DNA of 64,000 nucleotides from Psilocybe azurescens (taxonomy: Eukaryota; Basidiomycota; Agaricomycetes; Agaricales; Agrocybaceae), in contig JAJIRX010000941.1 of assembly GCA_023853785.1 (NCBI GenBank), positions 1-64,000 of the forward strand, in the 5' to 3' direction. The first letter of the stretch is position 1. Every line of letters begins with the position of its first letter. Shown here piece after piece: positions 35,941 through 47,467 of this stretch. The position numbers and the translations under genes were made by a program. The notes under the pieces are model-generated. The model worked only from the letters and a program-made list of their open reading frames with translations, had not been told where the DNA came from and made no database searches.

Positions 35941-36901
35941 TTTTTATATTCTGCAAGGCACATTTTGAGGATATGCCACAGATGTTCAATGGGATTGAGG
36001 TCTGGGAATTGTGCTAGCCAGTCTAGAAGCTCTACTTCATGCTTTTTAAACCATTTATGAGTCTTTTTTGGATGTGTGCTTGAGGCCATTATCCTGCTGG
36101 AAGATGAAGTCATCCTGATCAAGATTGTAATACTCCAGAATTTGAAAGAAATGGGCATCCAAAATGCTCATATAGAGTTCTCTATCTTTCCTGCCTTCTA
36201 TCCTGCACATATAGCCAACACCACTTGTTGTCATACAACCCCAAATCATCACATGTTCTCCTCTAAATTTGATGGTTTGCTGTACATGCTGAGTTTGGAG
36301 AGGAGAACCAGCCTTTTTCCACATCCACTACCTTTCATCTGATCTAATTCAATTGATCTTGGTCTCATCTGTAAACATAGCATGTTTCTGGGCAAATTCC
36401 AAGCAAGCCTTTCTATGGTTCTTGGAAAGAAATAGCTTTTTGATCTTGACTTGTGCCACAAGATCCTCTTTTTGAGAGAATTTTAAATGGTATGGATGGA
36501 GATAGATGTGTTGGTGATATTGAGAAGCTGGTGGCAGAGTTGTGTGGCAGCATCAGCTTTTCAGTGGTAACAAGTTAAACCAGATGGTGGCAATCATGGG
36601 GATTGAGTTTAGAACAGCCTCTGCAGTTTTCCTTCATAGATAACTCCATTCCAGAGCATATCTCCCTAATAGTAGACTTTCCAACACCAATTTTGGCAGC
36701 AATTTTGTGAATAGAATCACCATTCTCCAGCATATAGATGATGTTAGAGCACAGTTCAGGAGAGAGAGAGGATGCATGACTGTGTAGTAGAGAATAGTTG
36801 GCTATAAACTTAGAGAAATGTATAGTTTTAGTCTTTTTATGTATCTTAGACATGATTTTAATTTTTAAAAACCTTATTTTGTTGATTCCAACAAGCTGCA
36901 A
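35922..36901 (-). pseudogene. Tc1-like transposase, frame-broken
   Basis: 36901-36575 holds a helix-turn-helix (LCSNIIYMLENGDSIHKIAA, KIGVGKSTIREIC). 36324-36055 has HVMIWGCMTTSGVGY and the second Asp in FIFQQDNGLKHTSK. After a frame change come DLNPIEHLWHILKMCLAEY with the catalytic Glu (near 35985). The solo LTR cuts just downstream. At least two frameshifts. Confidence 0.85.
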
Positions 36902-37107
36902 AGAAACTGTCTGGATGTATTATTTTATAATGTATTTAATAATAATAGATAAACCAAAAATGCAAATATATATTATATCTGGTGAAAGCTGTGATGCAGA
37001 GCATTCTGGTACATTTATAATCATGCACTTGTATTAATATTAAATAATGTTATAGTCAATTTAAGTTCAATTTCAAAAATATCTGGACAGTTTTTTGAGT
37101 CACTGTA

Positions 37108-37560
37108 TATGTCTGTATTGTTGTCAGCTGTACCCATTGTTTGTATCATCTGAACCTGTTGTGGTACCCATTGTTGGCTATGTTGTCAGCTGTATTGTTG
37201 TCTGCTCATGTTGTCTGTACTCATTGTGGTATCTTTCATTAGCTGTGTCATTGTCTATATCTGTCATATCTGCTGTGGTACCTGTCATCTGTATGGTTGT
37301 GGCACACAGTTGTTCTTGCTGTTCTTACCTTTATTGTTCTTGTTGTAGTTGCAGTTTCTCTTGCTCTTGCCCTCATTCTTGTCCATGTCCTAGTCCTGGT
37401 CCTGGTTGCTATAGTTGTGATTGTCTTGGTTTTCATTATTGCTCTGGTTGTCATTTTTGTCCTGGTCCTTGCCCCACCCTCATATGTGTCTACACCCTTG
37501 TTGTTGCAGTTGTCCTTGTTGTTGTGGTCATCCTTGTTGTTGTGGTGTAGAACATTTATT
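37108..37560. repeat. Decayed minisatellite, right part
   Basis: GTTGTCAGCTGTACCC- and GTCCTGGTCCTGG-type words continue the array broken by the Tc1-like insertion. CpG is nearly absent. The reading frames are repetitive and not believed. Confidence 0.6.
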
Positions 37561-38642
37561 CAGCTCAGCACAGAATATGGCTACCAACTGCATCAGTGCA
37601 GAAGGATTTAGATATCAAGTCACACTTTCTGAGATCTATGGGTCTATTATCATTTGCATACCATCACTCCTGCATCCACCTGCAGTCAAGAATGAGCTCT
37701 GGATCTGCACATCCATATTGCACACAAAAACCAAAAACACAAAAGCAATACAAAAGCAAATCACCAGACAATATTTCTATTCATCCAGAACTGTGATGCA
37801 CTCCCAACAATCAATGAAAAACTTTTGGAAATGCACCAAGGACATAAAATTTTAGAGTATGAAAATGTATTTTAAGTAGCATACTTTCTATAGACACTTG
37901 ATTTTCCCACAGAAATCTCAATTCATAAAAATAAAACTTCTCTGTGTCTACATTTTAGATATCAACAGCCAAACCTTACTACACTACACCATCCTACACC
38001 ATCACCTCACTAACTTGACACATGTATTTCACAACCCACAATTTTGTCTCACCTCATCACTCACTCCATATGTTTTTATCATAAATAGTTGAAACTGTCC
38101 TGAAATCACTCACCTTGTTGTCAAATATTTGTTTTTTTATTGCATTATTGATCTGCTTGTATCCCCCACTTTTATTCAAAAACTGATTGCACTGTATTTG
38201 TATTCTGGGACTATCTACAGTTATCTACACTCACAGAACCTTTTTTTTCTGGAACTATCATCCACAAGGAAAACAATGACCTGTATCAACCTAGTTAGTT
38301 AGATCAGAACAAACAAAAAGGATTGCTATCCACACCCAGACAGTACAGATCTTATTCAGTGGTTGCAGCTATTGTCATCTGCATTGTTGTCTGTATCCTC
38401 TGTATTTGTCCTTGTCCTTGTCATGGTCATGGTCATTGTTGTGCTCTGTCACATAGGTTGGCCATTGTCTGGCTCCAACTGACAAGGTAGTGGTGGTTGG
38501 AAGAAAGAGTGGGGCCAGCATAAACAACAGACCAATATGGCATCAACATGTTATGCATGTGTTGTTGTTTGGCTTGTGCCAAGTGATGCTGCAAAAGTCA
38601 GCCACATTGGTATGTATACAACTAAATTTTCATTTTGACAAA

Positions 38643-38717
38643 GCATTAGTGGTTCAGTTGGCTTATCATTTACATTCAGTGTTCTCCAATGTCTGAGTTT
38701 GGTTCTTTTAGGTGCAT
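38643..38717 (+). ncRNA. tRNA-like Pol III module, most decayed copy
   Basis: GCATTAGTGGTTCAGTTGG keeps a recognisable A box; the B-box region is GAGTTTGGTTC. It has the same position in its element as the other three copies. Confidence 0.4.
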
Positions 38718-39195
38718 TTTATTTTTTCACACTAGTATAAAATATAATAAAAATACTGGGATGTCATTCCACTTGGGTTCCATCTTATTCCATTGGAATG
38801 GACCTATACTGGACTAAACCCAATTCAATATATGGTATTTCAGAGGTCTTTACACAGCCCCCATTTTTTGGTCGGACTCCGGTCGGACTCCATCGGACTT
38901 TCTATATTCAGAATGTCAATTTTTCTGGTCTAGGACTGCTGAATTTTTCCGGTGAGATTCCGGTGAGATTCCGGTGAAAGTCCGACCAGACTACAAGTCC
39001 AACGGACTGTCCGGGCGGACTGTCCACTGGAAATGACTGGACAGAACCAACAGAAGTCCAACGGAAGTCCAATGGAAGTCCATCGGAATCCCACCGGACA
39101 TGACCATTGGAATTCCAGCGGACAAGTCCAACGGAATTCCAATGGAAGTCCAACGGATGTCCTTTATTATAATTTATACTAGTATAGAAAAAAAA

Positions 39196-39271
39196 GACAC
39201 TAACGAGAATTGAACTCAGGCATCGGAGAATGCCGAACGCAAGCGGGATAAACCAACTGAGCCACAAAGGC
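39196..39271 (-). ncRNA. tRNA-like Pol III module with T8 terminator, best copy
   Basis: On the minus strand GCCTTTGTGGCTCAGTTGG has a perfect A box, and GAGTTCAATTCTC a near-consensus B box. Spacing is about that of a tRNA, and eight T (39195-39188) follow directly. The T-arm can pair (four of five), but the acceptor stem does not close, so this is not a functional tRNA. It could start a Pol III transcript. It resembles the head of a tRNA-derived SINE but sits at the same place within each DNA element. Confidence 0.6.
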
Positions 39272-39444
39272 TTATGGAAAATTATAAAATTAGTTAAATA
39301 GATAGTGATGCGGCCGAAATTCTCGGCACTGCTCGGCACGGGACAAACAACAACGCCGCGACGTGACATATTGATGCCGCGTCGGTCCGTTGTTGATTCC
39401 GACCCCAACCATTTTTCCTTCCACTACCACTACCGCCTCGTCGG

Positions 39445-40790
39445 TCGGAGCCAGGCGAGAGCCAACCCGACGCTGACAGAGGACGTGAGAACGACCGCGA
39501 CGGCCACACCGACGTAGGACGAGGACGCGGACGACTGCGACAGCGACAACGAGGACGTAGGACCACGACGAGGACCGCGAGGGCGAGGGCGAGGGCGAGG
39601 GCGAGGGCGAGGACCGCGAGGACGACGGCTAGGACCACGCACCACGACGGTGAGGGCCAAGACACCGGCGTGGACCAGGACGTAGGGCGAGGGACGGCGG
39701 CGAGAGCAAGGACGGCGGCGAGGGCGAGGGACGACAGCGAGGGCGAGTACGGCGACGAGGACGAGGACTGCGGCGAGGACGAGACGACGGCGAGGGCGAG
39801 TACGGCGGCGGGGACGTAGGACGACGGCGAGGGCGAGTACGGCAGCGAGGACAAGTACGGCGGCGAGGACGCAGGACGGGCGGCGAGGACGTGGACGGCG
39901 GCGGGACGAGGACGACAGCGAGGGCAAGTACAGCGGCGAGGACGAGGACGGCGGCGAGGACGTGGACGGGACGTAGGACGACGGCGAGGGGCGCAGTACA
40001 GCGGCTAGGACGAGGACGGCGGCGAGGACGTGGACGGCGGGCGGTGACGTGGACGGCGGCGAGGACGTGGACGGCGGCGAGGACGTGGACGGCGGCGAGG
40101 ACGTGGACGGGCGGCGTAGGACGTGGACGGCGGGCGAGGACGTGGACGGGCGGCGAGGACGTGGACGGGCGGCGAGGACGTGGACGGGCGGCGTAGGACG
40201 TGGACGGGCGGCGAGGACGTGGACGGCGAAGGACGTGGACGTGGACGGCGAGGACGAGGACGAGGACGTGGACGGCGAGGGCGAGGACGGCTAGGACGTG
40301 GACGGCGAGGGGCGAGGGACGGCTAGGACGTGGACGGCGAGGACGGCGAGGGCGAGGACGAGGACAACCCGCGACGACGGCACCGACGGATACCACCACG
40401 GCGACGACAACACGCGACGATGACACCGACACGACAACGACACCGACACGACAACGACACCGACACGTACTGCGACAGGTACGGACCGCGACGACCCGCG
40501 ACGAAGGGACCGACGGGTGCCAGGAGAGGCACGGCGGACGACGACACCAACACGTACCACAACGGGTACGGACCGCGACGACACGTACCACCACAGCGAC
40601 AGCGAGGACGACAGGGAGACGACCACGACACGCTGACGACAGCAGCGACGCATACCACGACACGTATCGGACGACACCGACACGTACCACAGCGGGTACG
40701 GTCGACGACAACACCCGACGGCGACACCGACGCATACAACGACGGGTACGGCCGACCACGATGTCGATAACATGGACGACGGCACCACCA
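39445..40790. repeat. CpG-rich minisatellite
   Basis: The clearest part (40020-40330) repeats an 18-bp unit GAGGACGTGGACGGCGGC, with 19-bp variants adding a G. The left part uses GGCGAGGGCGAG words and the right part CGACACCGACACGACAACG words. All six frames stay open for long stretches (376 codons at most), but only as low-complexity Arg/Pro/Asp/Gly repeats. The strong contrast with the AT-rich surroundings shows that CpG has not decayed here. Confidence 0.85.
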
Positions 40791-41679
40791 ATGTACCCTC
40801 CGCCCCCTTTTTCCGTTCTTTCTTTCTGTTTTTCTTTTTTTGTTTCTTTTTTTATTATGTTTTTATTTTATTTTTACCTGTATATAATCATGTAGTATAT
40901 AGTTTTTAATATATTATATTACATTGTCACATAAATTTAAGCTAAGATTAAAGTATTCCAGTTGGAATCCAATTGGATTCCATTCCATGTGAATTTAAAG
41001 TTGGACTTAGTGAAATTCACAAAGTCAGATAATAATGTAGTATATAGTTTTCAATATATTATATTACATTGTTACATGAATTAAAGATAAGATTGAAGTA
41101 TTATCCTAGTGACCTAGCTTCCTTAATATGGCTCCCAAAGCTTCCAAGAACATTGCTACTGTCCCTAACTCCCCTCCCAAGTCTGCAATTAAACCAGTGA
41201 CAGTCCACTGGACATCCACTGGACATCCACTGGACTCCACTGGACAGAGCACTCTTGGATCTGGTCTAATTAAGTGCTGAGAGTCCAGTGGAAGTCCACT
41301 GGAAGTCCAACGGAAGTCCAACGGACTGGACAGTCCGGCCAGTCCACCTGTTTTCTGTCTTGAAGTGACTTGACCGGACTTTGACCGAATTTGGCCGGAC
41401 TCTGACTGGACTGGTACCGAATTTTCTCAAGTCCAACGGAATCCATTGGACGTCCAATGGACTGTCCATTGGAATTGGCTGGGTCCGGTGAAAGTCCGTT
41501 GGAGTCCAACGGAAAATGGGGCACTGTAAAGTACACGTATTTCAGCCATTCTATTGAAATGAAACTGGAATATTCCATTTGGAATCCATGTTCATTCACT
41601 ATACAAAATACAAGGGTGATATGACATAAAATTTCAAACTGAATTCCATCCAGAATAGGTGGAGGAAGGTAAAGATCTC

Positions 41680-42862
41680 TAAGTGAGTCAATATGTGAAA
41701 GCAAACTCCTTGGTTGAGAAGTTCATGGACAATCTAATATTTGTTGAAATCAGGATTCAGGCACAAAAAAACATAGCATCAACAATGTTTGCTACTGAGA
41801 CACTTCATTTTACAGTAGCATAATCCTTGAAGAAGAGAAAATAAGAGCTGGGAAGCTTGCATATAAAGGACATGCAAAATGATTTTGAGACACTGGATGG
41901 ATTACCACATACAAGATCATATATCTTGTACCATAGAACATAGTCTCTGTTTTTTTGCTGGGAGATAGACCAGAATAAATTAATGGCTGCCTGTCCAACT
42001 CTTGTTTCAATATAATGTAGGGGAATTGGTAAATAGCCAACTCCAATAGTAAAGTTCTGAGCCTCTGAGCCATCATCTGCCGTAATAAGGAATTTGGAAA
42101 TGTTGCTAGAGAGATGGTAGAATATACCCCAAAAAAGCCAGAGAGCCTCCACTGGCAAACCAGATTCAGTGAATTGAAAAGTGTTTTCCAAGGCCTTAGT
42201 GATTAAAGAAGATAATGAAAGAGAATAGTTGGCTGCTGATGATGGAGCAGAATAATCTGTTAATGAAGCAAGTGGGTTCAAAATTGCTGATAAAGATAAT
42301 GGTGGGGCTTCAGGCACCAAATGACAAATCTGATGGTAGAAAGGGTGGCAAAGGATGTGAAATCAGGTCAATTTGAGAGAGATTTGTGGCAATATCAAGA
42401 AAAGCAGGAGACAAGAGAGGCCAAAGATAAGCTCTAGGCAGGGTTGGTTTTCTGTCGTTTTTTTTCTATTCTGCAGCATCCACTTCATTGGGTTTAAGCT
42501 CTCCTATGGCAAAGCAACAATCCCACTCATTTGTGCACTTACCAAAAACCTTCTAGTGTTGACTATATTCTTTTAATGTTTTCTGTGCCTCACTCCAAGG
42601 CACCATCATTCTATTCTATTGGCCTTCAGAGTCTTCTTCCCAGATAAAGACCTTCCAAGACAACTTTGTCCTTGATGCTGGATCTATCTGTGCTGCACAT
42701 ATTTTGCAGTCCACAATGAACACTTCCCAGAGGCAATTCTGTTTTGAAGAAGCCTTTGCTCTACTTCCCCAAGAATACCAGACAGAAACAATATATTCAG
42801 AAAAAGTCCACTGTTGGGTGAAGTATAGAGGATTCTTCAAACAGGTTTATGAAAACCTTCTG
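41680..42862. other. Host sequence with an unknown minus-strand ORF
   Basis: A 171-codon minus ORF (42320-41805) contains GLPVEALWLFWGIFYHLSSN, LITADDGSEAQNFTIGVGYL and PLHYIETRVGQAAINLFW, which read like a real protein with no repeats. I do not recognise it. A second minus stretch near 42720-42650 reads IVDCKICAAQIDPASRTKLS. Both are probably pieces of the transposon gene that the neighbouring element interrupts. Confidence 0.35.
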
Positions 42863-44019
42863 GAGGTCTTTACCCTCACCCATATATTCCAGGGAGTCCA
42901 CCAACTCCGGCATGGAGTTGGTGGAATCCACATGGAGTTTGGTGACATTTTTGGCAGATATCCCAGCCATTTAGGGTGGAGGCTCCACATGGAGTCCAGC
43001 TGGAATTGACTCATCCTCCATGTGGACCAATGTGGAGGATGTGGAACTCCATGTGGACTCCATGTGGAACTTCATTTGAAGTTCATGTGGAGTCCATATG
43101 GAGTTCCACATCCTCTACATGAATTCTATTTGGATTTAACCTCAACTGAATAATCTTGGCCATCCTATATTTGTATTGATAAAGGTTTCCAAGTCCTTTG
43201 AACAAGTATTGTAAAAAAACTGGGGAAACTTAGCAAAAACTAGTCAATTTATTGTTGATTCATATCATTATATCAACCATCAAACAAGTGATTATCTATG
43301 CTGTAAATGGTGTAATCCAGCTTCATTAAATGGTTCTGTTCCAAATCTTGTGGTTCTAGCAAAGACTAAAGATGGAATAGAATATTTTCAACAAGCATGT
43401 GAACAATTAAATTCATTGTTAGGTGGCTTTGATTCTATTCTAAAGCACATGAAATCTGGGAATTTTGATTGGTTTTTACATTCAATGCTGTTCTGTCACA
43501 CTCAAAATGTCATTCAAAAGCAGAAATGAAGAGAAAAGCCTCATCAAATTGATGATACTGAAGATGAAGAAGAAGAAAAGAATGAAAACTATATTGAAAG
43601 ACACTGGGATATAGAAGATGATGAGACATAAGAGTGTAGAAAAAGAAGGGTATTCTAGTGTACTACTATAAATTATTTGATTTAATTTGAAGACTTTAAG
43701 AGCTTCATATAGACTTCTTATAAATAATCTATTTATAAGCTTGTAAGTCTACTACTCACTTAGATAATGAATTTAAAATAAATATACAAAAGCTCCATCT
43801 AGATTCTATCTAGACCTTGACTATACTAATAAAAAATAAAGAATATTAAGACCTATGTGGAGTCCATGCAGAGTCTATATGGACTCCATCTGGACTCCAC
43901 TTATCAAAGATGACTTTTGAACATTTACATATGTTCCAGGTGGACTCCATGTGGAGTCCACCACTTTGTATGGAGTTGGTGGACTCCATATAGAGTATAT
44001 GGGTGGAGGTAAAGTACAC
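42863..44019. mobile_element. Palindrome-array element, CTCCATGTGGAGT subfamily
   Basis: Left end GAGGTCTTTACCCTCACCCA, right end inverted GTGTACTTTACCTCCACCCA. The inverted repeat extends about 60 bp with TGGAGTCCACCAACTCC on both sides. The 8-bp duplication ACCTTCTG is perfect (42855-42862 and 44020-44027). Both ends carry arrays of ACTCCATGTGGAGT. Its interior keeps only the tail of a KDZ-type transposase, so it is an internal-deletion derivative. Confidence 0.9.
43216..43631 (+). pseudogene. 3' fragment of a KDZ-type transposase
   Basis: Plus strand: FIVDSYHYINHQTSDYLCCK, WCNPASLNGSVPNLVVLAKT and ACEQLNSLLGGFDSILKHMK, then SGNFDWFLHSMLFCHTQNVI and a stop at 43526-43528. An acidic stretch (DDTEDEEEEKNENY) follows to 43631. 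It matches the C-terminal part of the gene ending at 30480. Everything upstream of the VDSYHY motif is deleted. The intron seen in the other copy before ACEQ is absent here. Confidence 0.75.
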
Positions 44020-45000
44020 ACCTTCTGCTTGATGAATTACAATGTGTGTGATTTGATATATATGTACCAAAACCAAAGCATGAACCAGAGAGGAATGGTT
44101 TAGACTGGATAAGATGACTCACTCTCTGTTGAATTTAAGTGAGGGCTGGCTTGGCCACTAGGTTATGAAAGGGTATGTGGTCTGAGGAGTGTGGGATCAT
44201 TTGAAGGAGAATAAATAGATGAGGGGTATAAAAATGCCTTTGAGAGTTTACTTTGAGAAGATACCCAACTTGGTTGGGGCAGAATGGTGTGGACAAAGAG
44301 TAATGAGTGTGGAGAGAAAAATGACTAGATAAATCAGAGGGATGGGTACAGGGCAGGAGTGAGAGTAGTCTTGATTCTAATTTGTTTCAGCCAAGTCTGC
44401 AACTTCTACAAAGTCAGAAGTAGAGTCTGGTGAATGAGGAATGACTAGAGCAATCAAAAGTGACAACTTGTGCAATGTTCTTGATCCACAAACTCAAACA
44501 GAACAGTGAGATGGATGAAGATGACTTCTAGTGCAATGTTCTTGAATAAAATATTCTGGAATGAAGAGAGCAATGGAGAGACATGGATTGGAGTGCAGAG
44601 GAAGAGTGATGGGTTTGGAGAATGATAGGATCCAAAAGAACTGGATAAAATGCTCTGGGATGAGAGCATGAATAGTGAGTTGTCTGATATAACCCTGAAG
44701 AATGTCTTGAATAACTGAAATAACTGATGTATTTTGTGCTGGATACTGATAATAATTTCTTGATTGCACACTAGAGTGCTGATACTGAGTGCTGATAACT
44801 TGAACACTTTGCTGTGAAGAAAGTTGAGGCTTGTAACTTCCTTGTATTCCAAACAATACTACTACATGGTTTATATACTGAAGAGCATAGAAAAATAATT
44901 GAAAGAGGAAAAACATCCAAAATATACTAATTATTCTGAAGATCAACACCCAATAGTTTTATCTGCCAAGTACATACAAGAATGAAGGCTGATGGAGTGA
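44020..45000. other. Host sequence, no confident gene
   Basis: Minus ORFs at 44454-44852 and 44494-44949 overlap in different frames. The longer has a Gln/Ser/Tyr-rich stretch (QVISTQYQHSSVQSRNYYQY). I cannot support either as a gene. Confidence 0.3.
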
Positions 45001-45879
45001 AGTGGAATTTACTCAAATTTTAAACTTAATTAGACCAAATTCTGAGTGGAATTCAAGTGGTACCAAGCAGAACTGTATTATATCAGCATAATATTTACAG
45101 CTCAGCAAGCAATAACACAAATAGTATATGTACATTGACTCAAAAACTCTCTGGATGTTTTTGAAATTAAACTTAAACTGACTATAATGACATGTAATCT
45201 TAATGAAATTATATGATTTAAAATTTATTAGCAAGCCTTAGATCACAGCTTTCAGGAGATATAACATATGTTTGTATTTGTTTGGTTTATTTATTATTAA
45301 ATACTTTATAAAATTAACACATCCAGACAGTTTCTTTGTGGCCTGTTGGAATTAACACAATAAGGTTTTTGTTATTGTAAACATGCCAAAAAATATCAAA
45401 TGAATAAAAATATATTGGAAGTATATAAAAAAAACTCAAACTTTACATTCCCCCAAGTTTATAGCCCATTATTCTCTGCTACACAGTCACACATTCTCTT
45501 TCATTAAATTATGCTCTAACATTATCTTTATGCCCAAAAATGGTGATTCTATTTGCAAAACAGATGTCAAACTTGGTGTTTGAAGTCAAATATCTGGGTG
45601 ATATATTTTGGGATAGAGCTATTGATGAAAAAAAAATCATAAAGACCATTTTTCTAAGCTCACTCCCCATTACCACTGCTACCTAGTTTGACTTGTCTCC
45701 ACTGGAAAGGCTGATACTTCCACACAACTCTACTGCAAGCTTCTCACTATCACCAATACATGTATCTCCATCCAAATCATTCAAAATTCCCTCAAAAAAG
45801 TGTCTTGTAGCACAATTCAAGCTCAAAAGCCATGCCTCTTTGAGAACCATGGAAAGGCTTGCTTGAAATTTGTCCAGAA

Positions 45880-46460
45880 GTATGAAAACTGAACAGAAAA
45901 AGACTGGAAACATGTTATGTTCACAGATGAGACCAAGATCAATTGAATTGGGTCAGATGGAAGGCAGTGGATGAGGGAAAAGGCTGGTTCTCCTCTCCAA
46001 ACTCAGCATATAGAAAACCATCAAATTTGGAGAAGAACATATGATGATTTGGAGTTGTATAACAACAAGTGGTATTGGCTACATGTTCATAATAGAAGGC
46101 AAGATGGATAGAGAACTATATGTGAGCATTTTGGATGACTATGTCTTACAAACTCTGGAGTATTACAACCTTAATCAGGATGATTTCATCTTTTAACAAG
46201 ATAATGACCTCAAGCACACATCAAAAAGGCTCAGAAACAGCTTAAAGACCATAAAACAGAGCTTTGGGACTGGCCAGCATAATATCTAGACCTCAATCCA
46301 ATTAAAATTTTGTGGCATATTCTCAAAATGTGCTTTGCAGAATACAAAAATGCTCCAAAGAGTATCCAGGAGTTATAAGGCAGAATACTGGAGGAGTGGG
46401 AAAATACCTAAGGAAGACTATGTGAAATCAATCAATAGTATGTCTAGAAGGGTTTTAGAT
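45880..46460 (+). pseudogene. Tc1-like transposase, heavily decayed
   Basis: Plus-strand pieces read DETKINWIGSDGRQWMREKA, GSPLQTQHIENH and later DLNPIKILWHILKMCFAEYK. The Glu of the NPIE motif is replaced by Lys. Stops and frameshifts are frequent. Closely parallel to copy A. Confidence 0.8.
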
Positions 46461-46612
46461 GTTTTGAAGGCAAAGTGGGATCACACAAAGTACTAGTTTA
46501 TATAGATACCCATATTCCAACAGGCCACAAAGAAACTGTTCAGATGTGTTATTTTATAAAATATTTAATAATAATAGATAAACCAAACAAATTGAAATAT
46601 ATATTATATGTC

Positions 46613-47081
46613 TGTTAGTTTTTGTGATTAAACACTTTGTTTCTAATGTTCTACACTTGATATTTGGACTTGTACAAATGGACACTTAGTTAGAATTCGC
46701 TCTTTTCGGTGTTTTTGCACACTGTTCTGTTAATAACTTTTTGTAGAGTAAAGTTATTCAAATTCTGATCACTGATCCGGAATCCCCTCGTTGAGACGGT
46801 TCCGGTGATATATAATTGTCATGTAATTATAGGTTTGGTGTTTTGACGCAATATTGTGGACACCTATAGTCACGCTTCGCCATTTTTAGACACTTAGCCA
46901 TGTAAAAGACCAGTATTCCTACTATGTCTGAGGAAACAAAGACACTAGAACAAGATTTGGAGTCTACAGAAGCAATTTACTATTTTCACTCATACTTGTC
47001 ATTGTTGCGCATTTGAGATTTGACTCTATTGTTACTCATCAGTATAGCTACTGATTTGTGCATTATTGTCTATTTCTAACA
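46613..47081. mobile_element. Solo LTR, copy 2
   Basis: 469 bp, TGTTAG ... CTAACA, duplication ATGTC at 46608-46612 and 47082-47086. Inserted in the 3' part of Tc1-like copy B. Confidence 0.9.
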
Positions 47082-47467
47082 ATGTCCTGAAAGCTGTGAT
47101 CCAGGGCTTTCCAGTATATTTTAAATTATGTAATTTAATGAGGATTTCATGGTGTTATAGTCAATTTAAGTTCAATTTCAAAAACATCCAGACAGTTTTT
47201 GAGTCACTGTAGATCTCATTAGTTTGTGGTAAATTTGGTATTGTTAGAATCATAAAATTTAGAAGAATATGTTTATGCAATAGTTATCTAAAATTAAAAT
47301 TTTCTGGTACAAAAATACCTATTTTCATATAAACCTGTGCTTATATAATTTAATTTTCTTGAATAAAATTAGTCTTTGTATTCTATTAATTTCTACCATT
47401 GGAAAACTATTAAAATATAGCTGAAAGATGCTATTTTGATGCAAAAATGGTTTACAATCTCCATATA

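Larger units (their letters stand above)
35082..37105. mobile_element. Tc1-like transposon, copy A (TA target)
   Basis: Ends CAGTGTCTTAAAACTGTCC and, inverted, CAGTGACTCAAAAAACTGTC, flanked by TA (35080-35081 and 37106-37107). Inside the ends the inverted repeats continue with AGATGTTTTTGAAATTAAAC. About 1.55 kb remains after subtracting the solo LTR. A broken transposase lies on the minus strand. Confidence 0.85.
38843..41536. mobile_element. Youngest palindrome-array element, CpG-rich, with tRNA-like module
   Basis: Left end GAGGTCTTTACACAGCCCCC, right end inverted GTGTACTTTACAGTGCCCC, perfect 8-bp duplication GTATTTCA (38835-38842 and 41537-41544). Both arrays are built of GTCCAACGGA / TCCGTTGGAC words. 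Inside are a tRNA-like unit on the minus strand, the conserved body (39290-39440), a 1.35-kb G+C-rich minisatellite and an AT-rich spacer. No credible protein. The elements at 24514, 32301, 34736 and 56306 share parts of this structure but have lost CpG. Confidence 0.9.
34736..41679. mobile_element. Palindrome-array element carrying two nested insertions
   Basis: The right end is inverted GAGATCTTTACC (to 41679) with TTCCAATTGGAA-type words. It matches the element at 32301-33839 segment by segment: AT-rich spacer and GGAGGGTA (34740-34905), decayed minisatellite (34905-35080 and 37108-37560), conserved body (38460-38600), tRNA-like head (38643) and right array (38760-38842, 41537-41679). It is interrupted by a Tc1-like element (35082-37105) and by the CpG-rich element (38843-41536). 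Its left terminal array is missing. Confidence 0.7.
45133..47209. mobile_element. Tc1-like transposon, copy B (TA target)
   Basis: Ends CATTGACTCAAAAACTCTC and, inverted, CAGTGACTCAAAAACTGTC, with TA on each side (45131-45132, 47210-47211). The relative at 26190-26210 shows the empty site (GTATACATAGATC). Same family as copy A but in opposite orientation; it also contains a solo LTR. Confidence 0.9.

Noticed and set aside
39196..39271. A functional tRNA gene
   Set aside because: A and B boxes and a terminator exist, but the acceptor stem does not pair and no normal anticodon arm can be drawn.
39629..40759. 376-codon minus ORF and several plus ORFs over the G+C-rich array
   Set aside because: All frames are open because the repeat lacks stops; products are low-complexity Arg/Pro/Val or Asp/Gly repeats with no domain.
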